64,000 bases of DNA from Ailurus styani (Eukaryota > Chordata > Mammalia > Carnivora > Ailuridae): contig LNAC01000162.1 of the NCBI GenBank assembly GCA_002007465.1, positions 2,581,832 through 2,645,831 on the forward strand, in the 5' to 3' direction. Shown piece by piece: positions 23,946-36,700 of this stretch. The notes under the pieces are model-generated. The model was given only the letters and a program-made list of their open reading frames with translations, did not search any database and was not told the DNA's origin. A program made the position numbers and the translations under genes. Position 1 is the first letter of the stretch. Every line of letters starts with the position of its first letter.

Positions 23946-23978
23946 GATTAAATTTTATAGTGAAAAATAAAGAGAACT

Positions 23979-24190
23979 GGAGCACGTGGGTGGCTTGGCC
24001 ATTAAGCTTCTGCCTTCGGCTCAGCTCATGATCCCAGGGTCTTGGGATTGAGCCCCGCATCAGGCTTCCCATTTAGTAAGAAGCCTGCTTCTCCCTCTCC
24101 CTCTCCCCTGGCTTGTGTTCCCTCTCTTGCTGTCTCTCTCTCTGTCAAATAAATAAAATCTTAAAAAAAAAAAAGAAAGAAAGAAAAGAA
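23979..24190 (+). mobile_element. SINEC copy directly joined to a truncated L1
   Basis: The older subtype head GGAGCACGTGGGTGGCTTGG is followed by a full body, AAATAAATAAAATCTT plus an A/GAAA tail. It begins right after the left copy (23946-23977) of an approximately 32-bp direct repeat whose right copy lies 2.1 kb away (26058-26090), beyond the L1. I found no good duplication flanking the SINE alone. See findings for the chimera reading. Confidence 0.9.
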
Positions 24191-24194
24191 AAAG

Positions 24195-25872
24195 AATGAA
24201 ATATCAGATTGCAAGATACACTGCTAAGCTGCAATAATCAAAACAGTATGGTACTAGCACAAAACTAGACACATAGATCCATGGAACAGAGTAGAAAGCT
24301 CAGAAATAAACCCACAATTATATGGTCAATTAATTTATGACCACAGAGGCAAGAATATACAATAGGGAAAAGACAGCTTCTTCAACAAATGGTGCTGGGA
24401 AAACTGGAGAGTCATATGCAAAAAAAATGAAAATGGACCACTTTCCTATACTGTACACAAAAATAAACTCAGAATGGATTACAGATTTAAATGTGAGATC
24501 TGAAACCATAAAGCCCCTAGAAGAAAAGAGGCAGTAATTTATTTGACATTAGCTATTGAAACATTTTTCTAGCTATGTCTCCTCAGGCAAGAGAAACAAA
24601 AGCAAAATTAAACTATTGGGACTACACCAGAATTCAAAACATTTGCACAGTGGTGGAAACCATCAAAAATGTGAGAAGACAAACTACTGAATGGGAAAAG
24701 ATATTTGCAAATGATATATACAGTAAGGGGTTAATATCTAAAATGTATAAATAGGGCACCTGGGTGGCTCAGTGGGTTAAAGCCTCTGCCTTCAGCTCAG
24801 GTCATGATCTCAGGGTCCTGGGATCGAGGCCCACATCGGGCTCCCTGCTCAGCAGGGAACCTGCTTTCTCCTCTCTCTCTGCCTGCTTCTCAGCCTACTT
24901 GTGATCTCTCTCTCTCTCTGTCAAATAAATAAATTTTTAAAAATCTTAAAAAAAATAAAATAAAATGTACAAATAACCTATACAAACCATCAGCCCACCC
25001 CCAAATCCAATTAAAAATTGTCAGAGGACAAAGACATACAAAATGGCCAACAAACACGTGAAAAGATGTTCAATACCACTAATCAGGGAAACTTAAATCT
25101 AAATCACAATGCAATATCACTTCACACTTAACAGAATGGTTAAATAAAAAACATAAGAAATAACAAGTGTTGAGGATGTGGAGAGAAAGGAACACTTGTA
25201 CACTGTTGGTGGGAATGCAAATTGGTGTAGCCACTGTGGAAAACAGTATGGAAGTTGCTCAAAAAAATTAAAAATAGAATTACCATATGATCTGGGTATT
25301 TACCCTCAAAATATAAAAACATTAATTTGAAAACATACATGCACTCCTATGTTTATTGCAACATTATTTACAAGAACCAAGATATGGAACCAACCCTATA
25401 TATATAATGGAATATTACTCAACCACAAAATCAACCCAATATATATAGAATGGAGCCAACTATATAAATAGAGAGAGAGAGACAGAGAGAGAATGGAATA
25501 ATACTCAGCCACAAAAAAGAATGAGATCTTGCCATTTGCAACAACATGGAAGGACCTAGAGGGTATAATGCTAGGTGAAATAAGTCAAACAAAGACAAAT
25601 ACCAGATTCCACTCATATGAAATTTAAGAGGTAAAACATTAGAATAAACAAAGAAAAAAAGAGAAAGAAACAAACAGAAATATGCTCCTGCATACAGAGA
25701 ACAAGCTGGTAGTTGTCAGAGGGGAGGTAGGTGAAATAGGGGGAGTGATATAGATAAAGGGGATCAAGAGTACACACCTTGATGAGCACCAAGTGATGTA
25801 CAGAATTGTTGAATCACTGTATTTTACACCTGAAACTAATATAACACTCTATGTTAATTTAAAAAAAAAAAT
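24195..25872 (+). mobile_element. L1 ORF2 3' end and 3' UTR (5'-truncated)
   Basis: Starts in the ORF2 C-terminal region: 'AACAGTATGGTACTAGCAC', 'ATGGTGCTGGGAAAACTGGA', 'AACACTTGTACACTGTTGGTGGGAATGCAAATTGG' region, 'TTTATTGCAACATTATTTAC', then the 3' UTR ending in 'TGAAACTAATATAACACTCTATGTTAATTT' and an A-run near 25862-25872. A SINE interrupts it at 24754-24960. Around 25408-25515 a segment including 'AATGGAATAATACTCAGCCAC' is locally duplicated around a (GA)n patch. The reading frame is broken by stops and frameshifts. Confidence 0.92.
24754..24960 (+). mobile_element. SINEC, mustelid-type copy inside L1
   Basis: Full copy starting GGGCACCTGGGTGGCTCAGT. The duplication TAAAATGTATAAATA / TAAAATGTACAAATA at 24739-24753 and 24961-24975 (one mismatch) is L1 sequence, so this SINE is younger than the L1. 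Confidence 0.95.
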
Positions 25873-26033
25873 AGGGGGTGGGGGGATGGGTGAGCCTGGT
25901 GGTGGGTATTAAGGAGGGCACGTATTGTGGAGCACTGGGTGTTGTACATAAACAATGAATCTTGGAACACTGCATCAAAAAACTTATGATGTATTTTATG
26001 GTGACTAACATAACACAATAAAAAAATTAAAAA
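25873..26033 (+). mobile_element. Second L1 3' end nested in the first L1 tail
   Basis: 'GGTGGTGGGTATTAAGGAGG', 'GGAGCACTGGGTGTTGTACAT', 'AACAATGAATCTTGGAACAC' and 'TGGTGACTAACATAACACAATAAA' are the carnivore-type L1 3' terminus. TAATTTAAAAA at about 25855 and 26034 flanks it. It is therefore a separate, strongly 5'-truncated insertion into the A-rich tail of the preceding L1. Confidence 0.85.
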
Positions 26034-26437
26034 TAATTTAAAAAGAACTGAATAATAAATTAAATTTTACAGTGAAGAATGATGAGGAACGAAAAAAGTT
26101 TCAAAATATTTAGCCTGAGTGATGGAAAGATTTATGTAGCAAGTGCTTCAGGACTGTTGGAGGGGAAATTATTTGGGATGATTTCCAGTTAAGACAAAAT
26201 AATTTTGAGCTTAATGGCTGGCCATTTCTGTGACTCTTGAGAGTCAGTGCTCTTGTCACTGTGAGGCTGCAATATATGGGAAATGCCATGACCGAAGATA
26301 TGGCTTTAAGTGTCATTCATATAAAAGTGGACATTCAAATCTTAAGAGTGGATAAGATTTCTAAAAGGGCAATTACAAATGATGACAGTAAGAATGTTGA
26401 GAAATGCCATCCCATTAAAGGAAGATGCAGGGTAGTA

Positions 26438-26680
26438 TTATGAGAGAACATAGTCTCTGAAATCAGATTGAATTGTGTTTGTGTTTGGCTTCAGCACGTG
26501 CTATGTGATCTCAGACTGTCGTCTCAGTCGGCTTCATTTTATTCATCCACAAATTGGGGGCAATATTATCACCTATAAAGGATTATGGGCATCTGTGTGG
26601 GTGTGCCTGTTTGTGTATGTTCGGGCAGAGAGAGACAGAATGTAAATTATTACTCAGTGAATATTTCTATTTTGTTGTGA
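26438..26680 (+). repeat. MIR SINE
   Basis: Ordered blocks follow MIR: 'CTCTGAAATCAGATTGAATTGTG', 'GCACGTGCTATGTGATCTCAGAC', 'CGGCTTCATTTTATTCATCCACAAATTGGGGGCAATATTATCACC', 'CAGTGAATATTTCTATTTTG'. The core plus A/B-box-side order is complete but diverged. It is an ancient mammalian repeat, not a gene. Confidence 0.68.
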
Positions 26681-27236
26681 ATTAAAAATATAAATCAAAT
26701 AAAATATTAAGTCAAAGTAGCGTAAGGGATTAGAAGGTCTAAGAAAGATGCAGTGTTTTAGAAACCAAAGGAAGATAGTTTAACAACAGTGGATAAACCA
26801 CAGGTTGAAAAATCACTAAGAAACATTATTATTAGAAGAGAAGTGAATAAATCTATTATAATGATAATAACAGGCTAATAGCATGTCTTTTAATTTGTTA
26901 ACATCTCAAAATTGAAACATGAAGTACTTGTATGCATATTACTTTAATTACTTTAATATGTTTTAAAAAAGGGAAGCAATTAATGTCCAGATTTCTAGAG
27001 ACATGTTGTTTTTACTAAAAATCCAACTTTTGATTGGACAAGTGATGCATGAATGAGATAAATAATACAATAGTGCCAAAGGAGTGTCCAGGAAAAGGAA
27101 GTCTTTCTCTGAGTATGAGTACAGATTTCTCCTCAGCAGCAACTGCCTTTGTTTTCTTGTTTTAACTTCTCACATTTTTGTGTGCATGTACACGCACACC
27201 CGAATGTGGTAATTATCTCCTTTTTAAAATGGGTTT

Positions 27237-27270
27237 ATGTGTGTGTGTGTGTGTGAGCATGTACACACAC
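27237..27270. repeat. (GT)n microsatellite with inverted (CA) flank
   Basis: (GT)8-9 followed after GAGCATGTA by CACACAC. Short and imperfect. Confidence 0.9.
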
Positions 27271-27740
27271 CTCTCCCTTTCTCTCCCTGTTTTTCTCCAT
27301 GTTTGGGGGCTCATTCCCAAGGCATATACAGATTTTTTTTCTTGTCTGCTGTTTCCACTTCCTTCTTCGAATTGCCTACTATTTCATTCCATAATATGCC
27401 AAAATTTATTTAGCTAGTTCTTTATTGACAGGTACTGATGGTCATATAATTCTGTTAAACCTCCGTAAAATGTATTGAGTCTTAAAATTAACATAAAGCT
27501 TTTATATTCTAATTGGACTTGTGCAAGAAAATGGCATTTTTTTTCCAGCTGTGCCCACAGGCTTAACTGAAGACATTCTAGAACTGTAAGGGCATTTTTG
27601 GGTTTTTACTCTGTTGAATTCCAACTCAAAAAGTGAAGGATTTTTGAACTTAGTATATGCTAAAACTCTCCAATTCAGTATAGCAACATAGAAGTTGCAT
27701 TAGGAGACTTACTAGAATCTTTCTGGAGGGGTTTGGCAGC

Positions 27741-27779
27741 AAAAACAAACAAACCAACCAACAAACAAACAAACAAAAC
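27741..27779. repeat. (CAAA)n microsatellite
   Basis: AAAACAAACAAACCAACC followed by (AACA)n units. About 39 bp, likely an expanded A-rich patch. Confidence 0.9.
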
Positions 27780-29029
27780 CCTGATACATAGAATTCCCTA
27801 AGGCTGACCAAATTACACTTATATCTTTTGCATAGTAAGCCATTCCAAAGCCTTGTGAATAGTGGCTACGCTTGTACAGTCACACAGGAAGGCACATGTG
27901 CAGCCCAGTATATTAAGGCAGACGAAAACCCCATGAGATAGGAGGTCTGGTTTGTTTTTTTTTAAGTTTTAGTTCCTGTATGAAAAAAGTATGACTTGCT
28001 TATCTCTGACGTTTAGGGATCTCAAATACAAGCAAATAATTGCAAAAGTCTCTGTCTTCAGCAATTTGAGACACACAGGATCACAGGATTGACAGAAAAC
28101 TATTTGGATTTATATAATTTATAGATATGGCCTCCAAAATATTGATAATTAGTTGACTGTAGTTTCATCTTTTTACCTTCAGAAGAACAGATTATTATTA
28201 TTTTTTTGTGGGAAGTGGTAATTATAGATTTGAATTAAGTAGAATGAAGTAAAAGAGAAACTGCAGTTTCAAATTCCCTGCCACGGAAGAATTACATTTA
28301 CACAAGGAGAAAGTTCTTTGCAATTCCTACTAAGCTATAATATCATTTCTAGATGTGTTTGTAGATTTGCATCATTCTGAAAGTAGCCACTTCCTAGGTC
28401 CTTATTTTCCGTATAAAAACAATGTTTTCTGGGAGTAAATTTCTTCCTGAGATTCAATTTCTGAATATTCACAAGGTGAAAATTGTGTTCACCTCTTTTC
28501 AAATGGAAATTCTCTGAACTGCAATTGGGTAACTATTTTATAGACTGAACCTCAAATAAAACATACCATTTTTAAATGCTATATTGTAAAAAGACCTGAA
28601 GTTTGTGTGAACATGTGTATGTGGTGTGCGTCATTGTTGCCTGGAAGCTATGTGAATGGATAAATATAAAACTTAAAACCACATGCAATATAACATGACT
28701 TTTGAGTAAGTATCTTCATTGGGAAATAACACAAAGCAAATTTTTAAATGTCTTTAAAATTTTTATATCTGCTTGGGCAAATAAAAATAAAATTTAAAAA
28801 AAATTTATATCTGATAATTTCTATGATTGTCTCTGTTGTTTCAGGAGAGCTTCTAAAAACTACAAGTAGCTGCAAATATGTTAGAATTTTTATTTGCATG
28901 TTGACATTCGAATGTTGCCTAATTTATATATTTCCCAGGAGGACTTATATTAAATCAAGAGTATTGTTTTTTAACAAGGAATACATCCTTAAGGATACCA
29001 AGGTGTTAAATTACCACCACTATTTCTAA

Positions 29030-29785
29030 CATAAACACATTTTAAACAACCTAAATGTGTACTACAAAGAGAATAGGTAAATAGTTATACATCCATGCTT
29101 TGAAATACCCTACAAAACATTGAAAATAATGACATATATTTATATATGCTGACACAGAAGGGGTATCTGATAAACTGATAAATTGTTTCTTTGAATTTCA
29201 TTCTATTTGTATAAATAAATTAATATACCTGCAGAACTGTAGCATTATACAACACTAGCAGGTATAAAATTCAGTAATGCTATTATGTATGCATTATAGA
29301 TATTTCTGCATACAATTACATAGTGAAGAGAAATTGTTACCATTTAAAAATGTATACACAGGGCGCCTGGGTGGCTCAGTGGGTTAAAGCCTCTGCTTTC
29401 GGCTCAGGTCATGATCTCAGGGTCCTGGGATCGAGGCCCGCATCGGGCTCTCTGCTCAGCAGGGAGCCTGCTTCCCCCTCTCTCTCTGCCTGCCTCTCTA
29501 CCTCCTTGTGATCTCTCTCCCTCTGTGAAATAAATAAATAAAATCTTAAAAAAAAAAAACTTAAAAAAAAATGTATACATATGTTTATATTTATGTAGAA
29601 AAAGTTATGGTACTGAAAACCACAAATTATCAACAGTCGAAATCCTCATAGGTAGGATGGTGGAAAAAGAATGAGCTTAATTTTGCTTTTCATTTTGCTT
29701 TACACCTTTGTATTGCTTGTATTTTCCAACTTAATTTGTATTACCTGCACAATATTTTTATTAAAAATATAACTATAATTGGAAT
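29030..29785 (+). mobile_element. L1M-type LINE-1 3' end, split by a SINE
   Basis: 'CCTAAATGTGTACTACAAAGAGAATAGGTAAATA', 'TATACATCCATGC' and 'TATTACCTGCACAATATTTTTATTAAAAA' follow the end of ORF2 and the 3' UTR of an old L1 of the same type as the antisense copy at 7030. The SINE at 29361-29564 splits it. Decayed, no open frame. Confidence 0.65.
29361..29564 (+). mobile_element. SINEC, mustelid-type copy
   Basis: Near-consensus copy, GGGCGCCTGGGTGGCTCAGT to AATAAATAAAATCTT plus A tail. The duplication is AAAAATGTATACACA at 29346-29360, and AAAAATGTATACAT ends at 29580. Among the least diverged SINEs in the window. Confidence 0.96.
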
Positions 29786-30089
29786 TCTGCTTTGTGAATT
29801 GTATGTTTCTTTTAACTCATGTCCTTTCTCCTTAATGATCAGTTTCTGCACTGACTTTGCAAAAATATCAGAATCCCACCAGTTAAAGAAACCAAAAAAT
29901 AAAAAGAAGCAAAATTAAGAAGTAAGCAAACTAAAACCAAACCTTCTCGTAAGGACATCACCTTTTATGCCAGGCCTTGAAATGAGATGGCATGAACTAT
30001 ATTTGACCTTTCCTGCTCCTGAAGATCTTTAACTTAAATAATCAACTCCAAACTCTGTGCTGTCCCACAAAGATATTGTTAACCTTCCT

Positions 30090-30505
30090 TTTAAATTACT
30101 AGCCTGATTCAGGCTACTAATATCTTGCACGGATTATAGTTAGTAGCTCCTATACTGGTTTTTCTGCCTCTAATTTCTTACCCTAGCAGTCACCCGATAC
30201 CCTGTCATGGCATTTGCTTCCTGAGGCATAGATAAAATCATGCTTCTTTACCCATCACAATATCTGTGGGCTCTACAGAATGAATAAGTTTCAAATTTCT
30301 AGGCATAACATCGAGGACCCTTCTTGTCCTGATACCAGACTGTCTATTAGCATCAATTTAAACTGCAACTTTCAAATCACTCTGAAACTTCCATGAATAT
30401 CATATGCTATTTCATACCTCTGGTCTCTTTACTATGTCATTTACTTCTTTTATTCTCCTCATCCTTCAAAGCTTACCACAAACACCACTCTTTCCAGAAA
30501 ATGGT
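30090..30505 (+). mobile_element. L2 LINE 3' region
   Basis: Follows L2 order: 'CTTGCACGGATTATAGTTAGTAGCTCC', 'CTGGTTTTTCTGCCTCTAAT', 'CGAGGACCCTTCTTGTCCTGATACCAG', 'TCTCCTCATCCTTCAAAGCTTACC' and 'ACACCACTCTTTCCAGAAA'. Very old and without a usable frame. Upstream 29786-30089 shows nothing recognised. Confidence 0.68.
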
Positions 30506-33500
30506 TGATTTTATCTGACTATGGAATTAAATATTCTTGTTCTCCCAGAGCACTATGCTTGATCTATAATAAAGACCTTTTTTCATCTGTATTTACCTTA
30601 GTTGGTTTTGATTTGTTTTGTTCTTCACTGAATAATTTGTTTCTTGAAATCAGGACCTACCTTCAATTGATCAATGAATTCTCGATTCCTAATAAAATTG
30701 TGTTCAATGAATTTGTTTGCCTTGCTTTTAGCCAAATATATTTAGAATTCCTTTAGCCATATGCTTATTAGGCAACACTGTTGATGAGTTTGGTACACAT
30801 GGGCATTGCTAAGCAAATATAAGTGTCACCTTAATTCTATTTGAAAATAAGTGTATGTCCTATCTATTTGTTTCAATATATTTGATATACTATATTTACA
30901 ACTACTGTGGATCTGCATCTTTGTCTTACTGATATTCTAAAGATGTGCTATTTGGCATGATAGCCATTAGACACATGCACCTATTTACATTTATATTAAA
31001 TAAAAATTAAATGAAATAAAAAATGTCCTTCCACTGTACTAGCTATAATTTAAATGGCTGTGTCTATATTATAGAAATTTCCATCAACACAGACTTTTTG
31101 ATTAAGCTGCTGCTCCAAAGTTTAAACTCAAAATAGAAATTATCTACATGTTCAATTGGTGACATCCTGATATAGAAATATCATACTTTACAACTGAATC
31201 TTAGCAGTGCTTTGACCTAAGTTGTATGTATCTATACTACTAGCTTACTAAGCAACTGATACAGGGACTCATATAATTTCTTCAAAACTTCAAAATTTGC
31301 CCTCAATAACACAGTTAATTGCACATATACCTTTACACATCTGGGTCACATGGATCACACACATCAGCTACTTTGTGAAAAGGAGGGCTGGACTATGCAT
31401 ACTTGTGGAATCCATACTTGTGGAATGCATAATAATCCAACTCCCTCTAACATAAGATCTGAACACTTTGTTGGCCAATTTAGTGAAATAATGTCAATGA
31501 AGGGACCTAGACAGGATGGAAATTTAGGGTCCAGAATATAAAAGTCCACTCGTTCTCATCTCTAGTGTAGAAATGTCCCACTCTTACACAAACATCACAC
31601 ACAGTATCATGTTTTTAAGTCTTTCTGTAATGGCACTCACTTCACTCACTGTCCTCATCCCATTTTTCTCCTCTCTGGTTGAGAAGTCTCTAAGTACAGA
31701 AAGAAATGCAAAAAGAAAATTCCTCTACTTGGGATGAGGACTTGCCTCTTTTTGATATAGTGTGTTGGATCCTTTAATAATAGATTTTTTTAATGCAGAC
31801 TAGATATATATTTGATCATCTACCATAGAAGTTGGAACTTTGGCATCTGCTTGACAAGCACCACTTTGCTGACACTATTTCACACCTATAAAAGAACCTG
31901 CTGCCCTTTTGGTTAATTAGATGAGCTATATTTTTCACTTTGAAAAGACATACCCCTGATGCTTCGATGGTGAGAGACTGCCTCACCACATTCCTTCTCT
32001 GTCATTAAGGTACTGTAGTTTTGATTTCATAATTTCAACAGAGATTCAATTAATGGAGTGAACAAAAGTCTAACAAAGGATCAAATTGTTATTACTGGGG
32101 ACATAATAACCTCTACCAACTGATCTTCAGTAATGGAGGGACTCCTCAGTAGGAAGAAGACTTTTATGTTGACATTTTCTGGATAGACAACTCTTTGCAA
32201 AAAAAAAAAAAAAAAAAAAAAAGTCTTAGCAAGCTAAAGAATTAAGTAGTAGTGTTAGCTTTTTTGAAAACTAACAGTCAAAATGATGTAGGGGAAAATA
32301 ATCTCCTCAAAATTTTAGTCTAATCGATTTCCACAAGAATATTTGAAAAATATTCATCCCACAAAATTACTTTTTACTAATTACATTTACTAATTTCTTC
32401 TCTGTAATTCTTTTTTTACAAGAACAATGCTCTATTAGTGAATTATATAAAATACCAGATATATGGAAAGTACTGTTGAATTGATTTGAGAATAAGCTAT
32501 TCATTCAATATAATTCAATATACATGTATTAATGCCAACCACAGCCACCACAACAAAAACCCACACTGACTTTTCTCTACTTAGATTACCCATAACTTCT
32601 GTCATATACTTGCTTTTATATGACTATTCAAATATATCTATATTTTGCATAACTGCAAAATTTAATTTTAATCAAGGAACCAAATAAACATATTCCCTAC
32701 CATTTTAAGCCTCTTTATTTTCCTATCATTTTTTTTCTACATTCATGGTTTGGTAAGTTACCATAACATGAAACCTCAAAAGATTTCTCGGGGCAAAGTC
32801 TAAAGATCACTGTGTTAGGACTGCTAAACAAATGTATTCACATTCATTCTCATGGCTGAGTTTTTATTAAGCAAGTTCAGTGTTTACTTTTTCCTTGTTT
32901 ATGTGAAAACTGTTATAGGATTTTTCTGAAAATAACATCATCCAGATAAAAATGTTGAAAATATCCCCAAACACATAAGGCTCATAAAGAGTGAAGGAAG
33001 CAACCGTGCCAACTAATCTAGTTCACCATTCTCATAAAGGGCAATGGTGGCACTTTAGAGCCAGTACATCTATTCATTTCCATGGTAATAAAACCATTCC
33101 TGAAAGTGACTTTGTCCAGAGTAAATGGCTCTGTGTTATAACATGATGTACTTCAGAGGTGAGTTGTCATAGATCACCAAATAATGTGACCATCTTATAC
33201 CTTAATAAAAAGTTCTCTGTTCATTCAAGTATCTTTTTGCTAACTGAGACTGTATTACCACATTTCCAAAATTTAGCCCACTGTTTCAATAGAAAGAGGC
33301 ATAATATAAATGCTAGCATGGCCAAAGAGTAGAAAGGGAGGCAGAAGAAGTAAGTAGGTACTTCCCTTTTCTCTCTCTGTCTCTCTCTCACACACACACA
33401 GACACAAGTTAAATTTTTGCATTTAAACAGCCAAAAAACCAAAAAAACAAAAAAAAAAGCCAATATGCTATAAAAGATAAATTCTGATGTGAAGATTATT

Positions 33501-34796
33501 GGTTAAAAGTGAAAACTATGGAAGTGATACTTATGTATTCAGTGGATATCATTTGCTCATTTTAGAAGATACAGTTTTTTAAAAGTATATTGAATTTATA
33601 ACAACTTTAAAAATGCATTTATTTTGTTAATTACATCACCCTCATTACGCTGAGTCACTGAAGTACAAAAGGAATTGATTTCGTTTTTAACATATGCTTA
33701 TAAATGAATTCCTATATGGATCACAAATGTTATGTAGACTGATGTTTAACATAAACATATTAAAGAATTGCATTTGCTGATTATAATTATATAGAAGGGT
33801 TATGCATTTTATTCTCAAGTATATTTTATTATAAATCATAATCACCCATTCCACCAGCAATGAATGAGAAAGAGAAAATACCTACAAAGGGAAAGACCAG
33901 GAAAGAGAGATAGTTAAGGGAAAGGCAGTAGTAATATGCCTAGTTTCTGCATCAAAATTTTAATTCTGCTCTTACGGCTGACTTAAAACAATGGGAGTCT
34001 ATACACTTACAGTCTGAGTCTACTATTATTCTGTCTTAGCTTGGATTTAAAAAGAGGCAAGGACAGAAAAATCATTCACTGGCATGAGAATGCTTCTGAT
34101 CGGGTCAAAGTTTTACATTGTTTCCAATATATAATTCTCATTGTTAACTGAAACACAATGCTAATTGAGCTCAGTATTGCTAGGTGGTTCAGAGACTGAG
34201 CTAGTATAGTTCTGCAGAGGGGATTAAGAACAGCCACTCCCCTTCCTCTTCTACCAGCATGTAGAGACCAGCAGAAGGCCATTACTCTATTCCTCAATCA
34301 CACTTCTCTCATATAAATTATCTGGAGTATAGACTACTGGCATGTATAGAACCATATTGATAGATTTTCTCATCTAAAAGTAGTTTACGTTAAAGAGTTA
34401 GAAAATGATCTTTGTGTTAATTTGGTTCAAATGCTCATACGTTTCAAAATTTCTTAATATAAAGAATTCTTCACAGACATAATAATATTTTCCAATTACA
34501 GTGAGTACTGTAAAGGTGCCTAATATTTTATCATTGGACAGTCCCAATGATTGTATGATTTTAATATAATCATCACTAAAAATTTTCAAATTGTTTTAGG
34601 TTTTTATCTGAAACAATATGGCTAAAATACTGCTTCTATTTTTAACAAGTCTAACAATCTTTTAGATATTTGGAGATAATTAAGTTCTATGGTTGATCAT
34701 TGTAGCTATGGTCAAGCTACACCACTTGCTTCTTCACCTTGCATTTCTTTTAAGATTTCCTTTGGAGATCATATGCCAATGCCAGGTGGTATAGAC
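30506..34796. other. Long unique stretch, no gene seen
   Basis: 4.3 kb without recognised interspersed repeats. It holds a 15-bp-period duplication at 31398-31426, a pure A24 run at 32199-32222 and a CT/CA low-complexity patch at 33369-33405. No frame longer than 83 codons and none with a motif. Confidence 0.5.
32199..32222 (+). repeat. Uninterrupted A24 run
   Basis: 24 consecutive A. The segment upstream (from about 32083) is not a SINE or L1 end I know, so this may mark an unidentified small retrocopy (see findings). Confidence 0.95.
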
Positions 34797-34990
34797 CAGG
34801 TTTTCTCAACCTCAGCACTATTGGTATTTCAGGCCAGAAATTACTTTTGTTGGATGATGTCCTGCATTTGATAGAATGTTTAGCAGCATCCTGTTCTCTA
34901 TACACTAGATTCCAGTGGCACCCCTTGCACATTTGTGACACAAGATATTTCTCCGGATATTGCCAAATGTCCCCTGACAGGGTAATCAAA
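34797..34990 (-). mobile_element. MER5A hAT-Charlie nonautonomous transposon
   Basis: Nearly full-length: 'CAGGTTTTCTCAACCTCAGCACTATTGGTATTTCAGGCC', 'ATAGAATGTTTAGCAGCATCCTG', 'GATTCCAGTGGCACCCCTTG', 'GATATTGCCAAATGTCCCCTGACAGG'. It is the complement of the MER5A consensus as I recall it. Part of a 95-codon minus frame overlaps it by chance. Confidence 0.9.
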
Positions 34991-36700
34991 GAACATTCTT
35001 TCCCCATATCCATGCAAAAATAATTCCCTGTCAACAAGGAAATTTATGGAGAAGACTATTTGAGTCAACAGTGACTGTGACAGAAATCATCAGTTGCCTC
35101 CCCAATCAATTCTTCTTTTTCTATTGATTAAGAGAAGTCTGATTGTGTTTGTGGTGGTGTGAAAATGTCCAAAAAAACACTTCCCAATGACGTAGGCAGT
35201 TAGGAGGAGCTACCCGATGTTGTTATGACAAATGAAAAGCAAATAAAAGGTACTTCTGTTTGGTGATACTTCTGGATAAGGTGATACTTCTGGGAAAGTT
35301 CTTCAAAAGGAAATATAATTATGCAGCATAGTTTTCCCTGTGTCCCTCTGTCTTCTTATTGCTTGGGCTACAGATGCAATGTTAAGTGATGTAAACTGAG
35401 GACTAAGCATGACTCCAAGAATATTGCACTGACAAGATTTCAAGAATCTTGGTCCTCGATCATGTCCCTACTCATCCTTAAACCAGTTCCGGACTAGCAA
35501 TTCCAAACATCTTTTCAGGGGTAAGAAGAATGAAGAAGGGAAGCTATTTTTTTTTAATCCACTAGTTTTATTCTGTTTTTTTTTTTAAATAAAGAAATTT
35601 AAATTAACACAATCTCTAACTAATAGCAATAGCTTTGCTTTAGGAAAAAAAAAAAAACCAGCCGTCTTTAATATAAATATCCCAAGTCTCTTCTCATGTT
35701 CAAGCTGTTTTCATATATGCTCTTTTTTTTTAAAAGAGGCATTCCAAATTTACTACGTTTCAACTACAATGAGCAAGGCATTCTACTTGGTCCTAGATAT
35801 AAACACAGAAAAAGAACAATATATTCCCATAGAGGGTTTCTCAGGATAGAGAGAACAAAATACAGGACAATTAGCGTTTTCTTATAATCATGTGTAAATT
35901 ATCAGAAGAATAGAAAAGTATTAGACAACATAGGAGATGAACTTCAATAAGAAAGAAGAAAAATAGTAATAATACAATGTCAATGTTGAATCATTCAAGA
36001 TGTATGATAAAGGTAAAAGTGGCAATTTCTGAAAAATTTATTATTTTTTATTCATCACTTCACCATTATATATAAGAAGACAGAAAATGAAATCTGAGTT
36101 TTAAATATCCAAACCCTGTCTGTTGGCTATCCATTTGATTTGTCTTTATCTGTATTTCAAGACCCGCATATTTTCAGATGCTATTAAACTCAATTTTTTT
36201 GTGTGTTTGTCTCATAATATATAATATCTTTCACTCCAAAGACCTTTACTGAGAAACAAAACAAATTGCTTTCCACGAATACACCATTAGGAACAAGCTT
36301 TCTGTTAAAGAATCCCCTGCCACATATGTGGATGTGCTCCTGTCTTCCCTGAGCACACCTCCGGGCTTACTGATTGCATTCCTCTCCCTCCCATCAGCAG
36401 ATTTGCTTCATGAGCACTAGACTGTGTCATTAGTTATGACTCATCAGTTGTGGCATAATCATATCAGTTTCTGCCCAATGTCTTCTTTCCTCATTTAAAT
36501 ACAAAGTTTTCCTCTATTGCCAAGCTATCAGATATGTTTTATTCAGGGAGTCTTGTAATAAAAGGTAAAACAGCACAGTCTGCACTCAGCTGCAAGATTT
36601 AAAAAAAAAAAAAAATAGAAAGGTTGTAACATTCAAATCACCGCACACATTTTTCTAATGTATCTCTTTATTTTTGAAAAATCTAACTATGCAATCACAT
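34991..36700. other. Unique DNA
   Basis: No gene or known repeat. An 18-bp-period direct repeat (GGTGATACTTCTGG) lies at 35262-35293, with several T- or A-runs at 35549, 35578 and 35645. Confidence 0.5.

Larger units (their letters stand above)
26681..29029. other. Unique AT-rich DNA with two microsatellites
   Basis: No gene seen. A (GT)n tract with a CA-rich flank lies at 27237-27270, and a (CAAA)/(CCAA)n tract at 27741-27779. Otherwise no repeat I can name. Frames are short. Confidence 0.55.
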
